From Linnemannia schmuckeri (lineage: Eukaryota; Mortierellomycota; Mortierellomycetes; Mortierellales; Mortierellaceae), in contig JANATG010000008.1 of assembly GCA_029449235.1 (NCBI GenBank), positions 2,604,001 to 2,668,000 of the forward strand: a DNA stretch of 64,000 nt. Direction: 5' to 3'. The position numbers and the translations under genes are program-made. How positions within the stretch are numbered: the stretch's first letter is position 1; each line of letters begins with the position of its first letter. This document shows, in pieces, positions 9,690-19,200 of the stretch. The notes beneath the pieces are model-generated. The model was not told where the DNA came from. It saw only the letters and a program-made list of their open reading frames with translations, and did no database searches.

Positions 9690-10816
9690 AACGAGTCCGC
9701 ACCTGCAGGCCTGTTCCCTATGTTCATGGATGTGTTCGAGAAATTGTTCCAGAGATTGTCTCTGCTCCACTAGAGATCAATCGACGATGAGACGGCTCTG
9801 ATAGACATTGTGCACGAGGCATTCAGGACACACCGGCTTGTTTGATAAAGCATGGGGGTGCTCCCCAGTTCTCTCACGACACCAATCTTTTTGCCATTCT
9901 CATTGGACCTCGAATCCTAACTGAGGAGCACTTTGGTCGTTTTGGGTTGCTGACATGAGCCAAGGTCGATCCTTCTTTATTATCCCACCTTCCATGTGGC
10001 TCTCGAAATATCGGAGAGAGAGTTAGCTCATCATCTTGACATCAGAGACTGGACTCAGCATATACACTCTCAACTAAGCACAAAGCTTTGAGTATATATT
10101 GAAGCATATGTCGAGCGCTTTGAATATTCGGGGTTTCCAGAATGAACAGGTCGAGATTCAGTTGACACCTACGTTGATGGAAACCGGAACCAACCGTCGA
10201 CAGAGGATAAAAGGCTGGCGCTAGACAGGATTTTCCATTAGAGGCGAGGAAGCTACTGTTGAAGGAGTTGATTGGCAGGTTTTACCTGGTTGTCAGTGCC
10301 ATCGAGACCATCATTGCGAACAGATCGCCTGTATTCTGTCAACAGGCTATCGATAGCACGGAGGCTCGACTAGTGTCGTGGGACTAACGGAGGGAGGCAG
10401 AGAACCTTGTCCGTGAGATTATGCGCATCGAAAACAAATTTCAGGGGAACATGGACGTCTTCCAGCGCCTCCGTACGGTAGAGGAGATGCTCGGTATCCT
10501 TCTTTTTCAGCGACACATCTTTGGGACTCACACTCTGGGTCTTCATGATGCAGTTTTCGAGCTGATGGAACGTGCTTTCGGCCGCCTCAAGATTGTTAAT
10601 AGAGTATCAAGGACAGTTCTTGTCTAACCATTCTTATGAAAGCCGCCGAGAACTGTGTAAGGGCTTGAGAGTCTGGTTTCATGAGGACGAGGGAGCAGTG
10701 GATGCAACAGTCAAACAGCGCCTTGTCTCACTACTTTACATGGGAGTACATGATGATGGGCGTTTGATTTCGACATCAGCAGTAACGGGCGTCGAGTCAA
10801 AAAATTTTGATCTATA
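9690..10816 (+). pseudogene. Broken gene, possibly Crinkler-type NTPase relic
   Basis: Coding sense is visible in pieces that change frame and carry stops. Examples are TALIDIVHEAFRTHRLV, LLLKELIGRFYLVVSAIETI, FQRLRTVEEMLGILLFQRHI, AVFELMERAFGRLKIVN and SRRELCKGLRVWFHEDEGAV. Read in order across at least three frames they make a continuous plus-strand protein relic of about 350 residues. From memory, the ELxERAFGRxKIV segment recalls the C-terminal region of large Crinkler-associated P-loop NTPases in Mucoromycota and oomycetes. I cannot confirm this. No intact ORF remains, and the longest is 82 codons (10572-10817). Confidence 0.45.
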
Positions 10817-10880
10817 ATGTATAAGCAATCTCCAAGCAGATATCTGATCAAATATGTAACTAGAAACCATGTGGGTGTCG

Positions 10881-11425
10881 CTAGAAACCTACATACATGA
10901 AATAGACGCGGTAAGCTTCGAACTCGCGAATCGAGGGTGGGCACATAGCCAGCAGATTCGACCATACTCGCAGCCATCTCGCAGCGGCTTCGGTATGCCA
11001 AAGGAGGACCGAAACCAACAGCAATCGCAGCTCTGACAGCTTCCCGATGGTCTGCTGCCACTCTAGGAAGCCTATTCCAGACATGATGGGAAGACCTTCG
11101 ACATTATGCTTCTGTAGGACGGACTCGCGTCGATGATATTGAAAAGCATGCGAAGCCTGCGTCGGGGGTCGTTCGGAGTGTTGGGAAGTGGGAAAGGATC
11201 AGGTTTGACGACAAGAATGCGACCTCGGAGACAGATTTCAAGTCAGGTGACACTGCTCATCCACAAGGACAAGGCTTGGCAAGCGACGAATAACCTTGCG
11301 AAGGAGACCGTGATTTGGCAGAACGAACAGGGGAGGGAGAGGTGAAGAGGGTGTAGTAAAAGTAGGGGAGCTCCTTGAGACCGAAGGTAAGCGAGTGAAC
11401 AAACGTTATATTTCTGATCAGCGCA
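10881..11425 (-). pseudogene. F-box/LRR-like gene relic, copy 2
   Basis: A second copy of the relic at 3745-4707. Its longest frame (11084-10881) begins MSGIGFLEWQQTIGKLSELR and matches copy 1 for about 60 residues before diverging to a stop. The upstream DNA (11100-11425) also matches copy 1's upstream DNA, including AAGAATGCGACCTCGGAGACAG and the AGGGTGTAGTAAAAGTA block, but with no single open frame. It is clearly truncated relative to copy 1. Together the two copies bracket the duplicated effector segments in direct orientation. Confidence 0.6.
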
Positions 11426-11579
11426 GCTGAGTGGGCTGATGCTGCGATGATGTGTGACTTTTACACAGTCAAAATGAGGAAATTAGTGGCAACGAATGTT
11501 TTCCTTTAGGAGGTCATGTGCTCTTAATTTTCGATAGTTGAAGCGCCAACGTCGTAGCGCAACCCAAAGTGTATATTTA

Positions 11580-11582
<3 letters not shown>

Positions 11583-11628
<46 letters not shown>
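11583..11628 (+). repeat. Long poly-A tract
   Basis: An almost unbroken run of about 45 A residues just downstream (plus-strand sense) of the relic block. It could be the tail of a retroposed sequence, but there is no recognisable element directly upstream. Confidence 0.8.
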
Positions 11629-11630
<2 letters not shown>

Positions 11631-14597
11631 CTTAAACGCTGAATATCGTGCAACACGGCAAAAGCACATGCATTCTTCCATTTCGTAAGCAGAGACGCCA
11701 TGTCGGCAGTATCTTTTTTTTTTTGACTGTCTCTATCGCTTTGTTTGAAGATACAAAAGCAAAGGTACGCACGCTATTTTACACTTTAGGAAATGTAAAC
11801 CAGGGTGGAGGAAGGTACAACATAGAGGTATGTATGCAGCTCACCTACTGCCCCTCTCTTTCAATATTTATCCCTCTCTTTTTCCTCTCTTTCCCTCTCT
11901 TTCACTCTCTTTCACTCTCTCACTTGGCTACCTCTATTTGGCATGTTATCTCTTTTTGCGGTTGTTACCCTTTTTTTTGTTTACATCCCAGCATGCATCT
12001 TTCAACCATGAAGCATGGTTGCTGAGCTGCGCTGGGCTTGTGGCACCATCACTCGGCTTGTGTATCCGAACAAGGATGTCCCTCCTTTTTTTTATTTTCC
12101 CTGCTTGGCAGTATGACACCTCAAAGCTGCTTGATTGGCGAAAAAATAACAATCTCCAAAACCTGCTCACCGAGGATCCGTTTCGTTGCCAGGCTACTCC
12201 TGTATATGCTCATGTATCCTTACGATACCGGATACGGAATGCAACAACAACCTCCTCGCTCCTGGCATATTTTTGCCTCTCTTTCTCTCTCACTTTCTCC
12301 CTTCCATACCAGCAACACCCCCGTGAGGTTTTCTGTTTTTGCTCCACCATCTCTTTCCAGCTCTCTACCCCTTTTGCTATCCTCCTCCCTCTGTCGTCTG
12401 TCGTAGACGTGTGCTAGGGATGATATACCAGCCAATTGAACTCAATCGTGCCATAGGATCGTATTTTCAGCACTGGCTTCCTGGCACCAACTTTTTTTCT
12501 TAACTTCTCCTCTAAACAATGGTATCCGCCACCCCCCCCCCCCCCCCCCCTTCCCTCCATCCCCTCGTTGATCTATATCACCGTATTGCCCGCCTCTCCG
12601 TTGTAAAACATCCAAGTGGGCTCCCTCCCTTGACTCCCTATCATCCATCTCCCTGATTGTTTGTTTCCACCCCTTCGATATTGTTGGATATGCGCCTTGT
12701 TTTGTGCTGTCCCTATTACTTGACCATCCTCACCTACGTCTTTGAGCTCTTTGCAAGTTCGAGAAAGAGAGAAGGGGGTACCTTCATCTTGTTTTTTTTT
12801 GTTTGTTTGTTTTGTTCAATTGCGAGCGCATCTTGTACATTCCATCTTACAAACCATTGCCCCAGGTCAGACCAAGACCACGTTTACTATCCGACATGGT
12901 GGATTGAAGTTGCCTTTTTTTTCTTTCCTTTCCTTTCTTCCGCACACTCTATTGCTGCTTTTTAGTGCCATCTCGTACTGTAAATATCCCCGGTCCCTTG
13001 TGCTCAGAAGAGGGAAGAATATGTCAATCACAATTGTTTGACTGGTCCTGAACCTTTTTTGAATACACACACATGCAAGGTCGAAATTAATGAGGGTCAA
13101 AGTGCTCACTTTTTGAGTTGTTTATTTCCATTGCCATTACCTCAAGGGTGTCTCTGTGTCTCGCTCTCTCTCTCTCCTTCCCTCTATTTGTTTGTGTATC
13201 CATTCCAACCAATCAAAAAACCAACCAACCCCTATGGACTACTGTGCCCTCCCGCCATTCAAGCGCATTTCGCCATTTTGCATTCCTGCGGGAAAAAAAT
13301 GGGGGTAAACAAGCTTCAACCAGAAGGGGTGCTGGCCCTAGTTTTTGCTTTTTTTTTTTTTTTTTCAGTGTTACCTATGCCCGCAGTGCACACACCCTTT
13401 TTTGCACAAACACAAAAACAAAGAGAGAAAATAAAAGTGATGGGGAGGGGGGTTGTAATCGCAAACACAGGCACCAACACGACAGTCATCGACGCTAACA
13501 TTGATGAAATATATCCACAAGCAAAAAGAAAACAAAACAACAACTAAAAAGCGCCGATTCATGCAGACCATGTAGACCATGCAAGGCATTGCGTTCCCGC
13601 CCTGGTTTGGACATGTACTGCTAACGGTTTTCCATGCTGGCAGGCAAGGTGAGTGGGGTGAGTTGAGGGCTGTTAGTGCCTCTCTATCTATTTGTTGATC
13701 GCGAGGGAAGAAGGCTCGTTTGGTGCAGGCATCTTTTACTCACATCCTCTGTCCTCCACTCCATCCCCATCCTCAGCTTCATCGTTGCCATTGCTCACTT
13801 TTTTTTTTCTTGATAATGGGCTAGTTCATATGTGCGTTTAAAAATAATCCCCCTTGCACCATGTAGCCCTTTTGAATATTTATATTAGTTTTCTTTTTTT
13901 TTTTTTTTTCTTTCTCTTTGTGTGCATCCCTCCTTGACGCTTTTTTTTTTTTTTTTTTTTTTTTTTTTTCACTCCTTCTTTCTTATCCTTTTTTTTTTCT
14001 TTAATTCTTCCTTGTTTCTCTCCTTTTCACTCTCTTTTACTTCCATTCTCTTCTTATCCTATTCTTCCTACTCTTCCTACTCCCTCTCCTTCTTCTCCTC
14101 CTCCTCTTCACTTCTCCTTCTTCATTTTAACTCCTCTTTGCTCACATTTATACTCTTTACCCTTTTCCCTTCTTTTCCTCCCTGTCTCCCTGATGGACGC
14201 TCCTGTTCACCTACTCCTATTTAGAACTGCCACTCTTGCTGCCGAATAGTCCACACCTCATCCTCACAAAGCTGACCAACAAACACCCTCGTTTTTTCAT
14301 ATTCGCCCTTCTTCTTCTTTTCTCTCTCTCTTTCCTTCTCGCTCTCTCCCATTTTCCCTCAGCATTGTTCAACGTCCTTTTTGGCTCTTGGACTTCGTTT
14401 TTATCAGCAACAGACAGTCTGTTCTTCACGCACCCTTACGATCACTCTCATTCTCTTTCTCTTTCTCTCTTTCTCTCTTTCTCTCTCGACTGTCTGCGTT
14501 CTTTCATTGTGTTTCTGTGCATTATCTTGTACCAGTCTCTTACCTACCCTTATAACTGTTTTATTCACATACACCTTGTACATAATATACCACCACA
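11629..14597. other. Long pyrimidine-rich gene-poor region
   Basis: Nearly 3 kb without a supportable CDS. It has CT-rich tracts (11850-11930, 12270-12400, 13975-14110, 14310-14490), a C run at about 12532-12550 and poly-T runs at about 13345-13367 and 13940-13969. Many ORFs are only Ser/Leu/Phe translations of these tracts. The last few hundred bases are likely the promoter and 5' UTR of the Ser-rich gene at 14598. Spliced 5' UTR exons are possible but cannot be placed. Confidence 0.5.
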
Positions 14598-17500
14598 ATG
14601 GCTGCTTCCTCTATCAAAGTTCCTATGCGGACACGCTCTTCCAGCACAGTCTCATCGACCTCCCCAACCTTGGTCAGCGTAAAATCGTTTACTCAGAGAG
14701 TAACAGCAGTGGGGGGCGCATCCAAGACACTACCATCAATAGCATCAACCCTCTCAGCAGCCAACAGCAGTCAGCATCAGAATCATGCACCGATTCAGGC
14801 ACAATCACAAACACAATCAATACAGGGACATACTCAGGGACAGGGGCAGCAAGGGCAGAATAGTACCACAGCCAACAAACCAAAACCTCGTCGCCCTTCC
14901 TTACCTATCCTCCCCGCCTCACAGACACAACTCTCCCAAAAGCCCTCCCAACTTCAACCGACAAAGGACATTCAGTCATTACGCACTCCGCGGAGTCTCC
15001 CCAGACTGAATGCAGTAACAGTAGCAGCAGCAACAGACAGGAATGACTCCACTTTGGCGCCATCACTCATTGGTCGACCAGCCTCTGCACTGTCCTCACC
15101 ACGGTCCTACACTTCTACTTCGTCTTCTCCACGACTGGGCTCGTCGTCGGCAAATCGTTTTGGGGATAGTCGCCCGGCGTCTGCCTTGTCTCACACCAAT
15201 AACAACAATTCCAACAGTAGTAGTACGCCATCGCTCATTGCGAAACCGGTATCACGAATTCAAAAATCAGCTACCATCAAACCGCCCTCCATCGTGACTA
15301 AGCCCAGTTCGCCAGGCATCAGCAACGGGACCAACACTTCAACTTCTATGAGCAATGCGAGTACCACGAGCAATAGTACTGGAGGCAGCAGCAGCAGCAG
15401 TAGTGGTAGCGCCTCGGCAAGGAGCTTCGCGTTACCACCCATCGCTCCTTCGCCCAACACTGCATCTATTCAGACACCTTTCTCAACCACATCGACTACC
15501 ACACCCGCCTCCTTTACAGGATTGTCACCGCTCATGGGGAGCAGCAGTATACCAACGCTCACCTCATTAACTGCAGCGACAGCAGCGGTGGCAGCAGCAA
15601 CAGCAACGGCATCTGGATCGTCATCCACATCGACAACAGTGCGGTCCAAGAACCGACTGAACGCGGGAATTGACTCTGCGTGTTTCATGACACGGTCGTC
15701 TAGTGGAGAATCACTTGCATCGTCTTCTGCATCGTCCTCTCCAGTCTCGACCCCTGTAATAACCGCCAGCCCAACTATGCCATCCACCGCTACGGTTACA
15801 GGCATAGGAACAACAACTCTTTTACCTTCTGCTGCCACCAATTCATCCCGAAAATCTATCTCTAGACGACCCTCCACTGCTGACCTGACTCCTGCCTCCT
15901 CACCATCCACGCGCAATATTTCATCAGTATCACCATCAAAATCGGCTATTACAAAACCTGCAGGAACAAGAGCAGCTTCGCCCCTCTCCAACACGAATAA
16001 TACAAACGAGGAACTGACAACAGAATCGACCGCACAACCAGCAGCAGTGACGACAGTGGTCAAATGCACCTGCCCACCACCACTCGAATTCCCCGAGAAC
16101 GTCAAGCGGGAAATGAGGCGGGAAGAGGAGGAGCATCGCCAACGCGAATGTGGACTCTATAAGAAGGTATTATTCGATCGGTTGCATATAATTTCACCTT
16201 GAGAAATGTGACCACAGGGTAGGATAAATCATGTTAATAGCTGGATGAACCTTTCCTTTATTATGATGTCATTACACTAGATAATCGAACTGCAGATTGA
16301 GAATGCCAACTTGCAGGGCGAGAAGGACACCCTCCACAGGGTGCTTTCCCGGCGGGACAAGATGCTTCTGGAGCTTCAGATGCAACTGCAAGCGTAAGCA
16401 CAAGCCAGATTAATTTACTCGGCGAATTTTAAAATGCATTACACAAACCCCCTTGTCCCTTATTCGATCACATCCTTGCTTACATTTTGCGCCCTAAAAT
16501 TTATATATGCCCTAATTTACTTTTATATCTAATAGGATTGAGTTTGTATGTCGCGAGAACGAGATCAAGGTCGACATCGACATGTGTCCAGACGAGGCGA
16601 TCGAGAACTGGTCCTTCAAGGAATCAGACGAGGTCTACCAGCGCATCCTTCTCACCACTCAGGATTTGCTCCGCAACGGTTCAAAATGTCTAGAGGAGAA
16701 CATGATCATGCCCAGATCTAGTTCGCAACACCAACGACCTACGCGTACTTCATCCTTCCCCTCTTCGACATCTTCAACAACTCGTTCGTCTTTTGGGGGC
16801 ACTGTCCCTGTCAGTTTTGCGCTGTTCGAGAATGGAATCGCTCCTCGGAGGAATGTTGTTGCAGGATTGAGTGAAGGCGCGCAGCCCTTAACTGTCCAGG
16901 ATCAGGATGTCGACCCTTTGTTATTCAAGGAGACGTCTCGTCCAGGCACTTTGAAACTCGACTTGCAGACGCTCTTGCGCTCTGAAAAAGACTTCAATAG
17001 CAGCAACAGCAACAAGGCCAGGAGCATCGTCAACCAAGGGAACTTGGCCGAGGTCGATGCCGGTATCGAACGCGGTGGGAGGAGAGCCATCGACTGCGGA
17101 GACGACCGCTCGAGCTTTTTTCGGAGCGCCATCGACAGCAACAACCAAGTCGATGGCGCTGTCGATGGTGAGGTCGATGACGATGATGATGACACCGAGG
17201 GCGAAGAATCCGAGTTTGAGGAACTAGGCGAGGATATGATCAAGTTTGTTGACCTGCAGTCTTCTGTCGTGCCCCGCCGAGACTCCAGAGCATCTTCCTT
17301 CTCGATGTTGGTGCCTCCCGGCGGGAGCCACTCTGTAGCAACGACGCCCGATCTGTCGTCGGCAGTTCTGATGAAGAACATGTGGAGCGCCAATGGATCT
17401 GCCCGACGAAGCGCCAGCACCACTCCTCTCCACCACCCAGCCTTCCAGCAAATGTCTCAGCAGCAGTACCACCATCAACACCAGCAGCAGCATTACTCTC

Positions 17501-18150
17501 CATCACACCGCAACTCGGCAAATCGAAGCAGCGGCGGGAGCGCTCTTTCTAGTAGCAGCAGTCTCTTGGACGACTACTTCACCAGACCCCAGTCCACCTC
17601 AGCCCCTCAGGAGCACCAGTTGCAACAAAGTGCCCCCGTTGGACTCGGACTTGGATTGTCTGGACTTGGTCGATCCCCCGAACAACTCTCTACTGAGCGA
17701 TTCCTTTCAGCACCTCCCCGTGATGCCCCGCCACCACCTCCTACGTCCAAACCCCTCCCACCATTTCCCATGTCCCATTCCAGATCCGGCTCCCCACGCG
17801 CCCACCCTCTCTCCAACTCCCCTCTAGGCCATGACAACCCTGCCACCTTCCCCTCCGCCCCTTCCAGCCATTACCAGCTTAACCATCACCTCAACAGCAG
17901 TAACGACAACAACGCCATCCGCTCACCACCAACAACACCCCTGCCCCCACTCCCCTCCCGACCCCGATACTCATACCGAGAACACACTAAAACCAAGCTC
18001 CTCCAGGCTAAAGTTCCTACGCATGGACGAACCTGCAGCCATGGGTTTGCGATTGAGAATGTGGGCCAGTTTTTGAAACGCCGGACGTATGGCAAGACCT
18101 TGACCCGCGATATCATGCACCGTGGCCTTCGACGACGCGACTCTGTCTGA
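14598..18150 (+). CDS. Large Ser/Pro-rich coiled-coil protein
   Basis: Three exons, 14598-16166, 16281-16393 and 16536-18150, join in frame (phases 0, then 2) into 1098 residues. The first ~500 residues are Ser/Thr/Pro/Asn-rich and disordered (starts MAASSIKVPMRTRSSSTVS). A short conserved-looking core follows at about 495-590. It is a charged helix, partly encoded by the tiny middle exon (REMRREEEEHRQ, then IIELQIENANLQGEKDTLHR and KMLLELQMQLQA). Next comes IEFVCRENEIKVDI and a helical segment DEVYQRILLTTQDLLRNGSK. The remainder is again disordered, with an acidic patch (DDDDDTEGEESEFEE, near 770) and His/Gln and Pro runs. The C-terminus is basic (RRTYGKTLTRDIMHRGLRRR). I do not recognise the family. 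A scaffold or cytoskeletal role is only a guess. Confidence 0.82.
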
Positions 18151-18563
18151 TGTTGTTCTCTCTTAGTATTGAACATGAGTTGAGATAATAAAATAAAAAC
18201 TCCAAAAAAAGATTGTAAACGAAAACGAATTTCGATCAGATAAAGCGATGACTCCTTTTGAGGGCTAACCAAGATCCCGGACGCCGTAAAGAGTCAAGAG
18301 AAGAGGGTGAGGTCACCTGAAACATGATCAGTAATGCGTGGCACCCGATCGACAAAAAAAATGGTGCGCGTACAGTAGGGCTTTTAGTCACGTGGGGTGA
18401 TTGAGTGATCGGGAAGAAAACGTTTTTTTTTTTTCTCAAAAAAGAAATAAGTAAGCGAGAAGTGAGCGTCCTCATTTATATTCTTTCTCATTCATCTTAC
18501 TCCCCAACCAACACTCATCTCGCCTAACCCTACCCTTCACCTCTCTACCCCACAACGACAACA
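18151..18563. other. Intergenic gap, probable promoter of CxxC gene
   Basis: Contains the 3' flank of the Ser-rich gene (AATAAAATAAAA near 18188, a possible polyadenylation region). It also holds the CT-rich 5' flank (CTCATTCATCTTACTCCCC) of the gene starting at 18564. No gene is seen. Confidence 0.5.
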
Positions 18564-19200
18564 ATGTGCTTCGCCGTTAAATGCAACAAGTGTGGAAAGA
18601 CAGTAAGCAAGCACACCATGACTATTGACTATTATGAAGAAACCAACCACGGAACACTTTTTACTCTATCACTGCGCACCACTCTCGGAAATGCCTTCTG
18701 TGACTACCTAACTTATTCATCCATTGCATCTCTCTCTTTCTTCTCGAGTAGACCTGGAAGGGTTGCGGCATGGTACCGTAGAGAATACATCAAGGAAGAA
18801 GAACCTATTGCAGTTTGAGAGTACCTTTTCCTCGTTGTCAGAAAAGTAGTCTTTACTAACGTTTTTAATCTCACGCTTTTTCCATTCCTTTCGCATCTTC
18901 CTCACCACAATATATCATCTCCGGAAAACAGCACGTCGAGCAAGGTAAGAAAGAATGAATGAGACAAAGTATTCCTGCTGCACTGCTCTTGCAATTGCAC
19001 AGCCAAGTAACCGATCACATCATCTGATGCTATTTTCTATCCCTCCTTTCCTTCCACCTTCCACTATAATAGTTATGAAGGATGTCCCCAAGAGCCAGCA
19101 GTGCGAATGCCCCCGCGAAGGTTCATCTTGCATCATTTCCAACCGCCCCGTCGCTCATGATAAATCTTTTGTCCCCGAAAACATCCACAACCTGTGCTGA
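18564..19200 (+). CDS. Small conserved CxxC protein in four tiny exons
   Basis: Exons 18564-18602 (39 nt), 18752-18772 (21 nt), 18932-18944 (13 nt) and 19073-19200 join in frame to 66 residues. The N-terminus reads MCFAVKCNKCGKTTWKGCGM, followed by HVEQVMKDVPKSQQCECP and ending in PENIHNLC. All introns have good GT-AG borders (GTAAGC, GTACCG, GTAAGA; acceptors GTAG, ACAG and ATAG). The cysteine pattern C-x4-C-x2-C ... C ... C-x-C suggests a small zinc-binding or redox-active fold. I recall similar MCxAVKCxKCGKTTWxGCG proteins in many fungi, without known function. The first exon also reads on into its intron as an 84-codon ORF, which I regard as spurious because it loses the conserved part. 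Confidence 0.85.

Larger units (their letters stand above)
7638..9708. repeat. Tandem segmental duplication, copy B
   Basis: Direct repeat of 5003-6962, about 2.07 kb, same orientation. The most similar part is around 9355-9645, where long runs match copy A base for base, including the segment from TTCGGTCCGACGGACATATT onward. Copy B is longer mainly because of its minisatellite block. Coordinates are by eye. Confidence 0.8.

Noticed and set aside
11830..12417. ORFs of 100-195 codons in the CT-rich region
   Set aside because: Their translations are mainly Ser, Leu, Phe and Pro from CTCTCTTTC repeats, and overlapping frames are equally open. This is the mark of low-complexity DNA rather than coding.
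13922..14224. Poly-Phe/Ser ORF
   Set aside because: A translation of poly-T and TTCTCC tracts; no domain or splice support.
15470..16105. 211-codon minus-strand ORF inside the Ser-rich gene
   Set aside because: Antisense shadow of Ser/Thr codons (Val/Ala/Asp-rich). The plus frame continues through well-placed introns.
14598..18150. Assignment of the Ser-rich protein to EB1- or Kar9-type microtubule proteins
   Set aside because: Only the coiled coil and basic tail would fit. No diagnostic motif was seen, so it is left unnamed.
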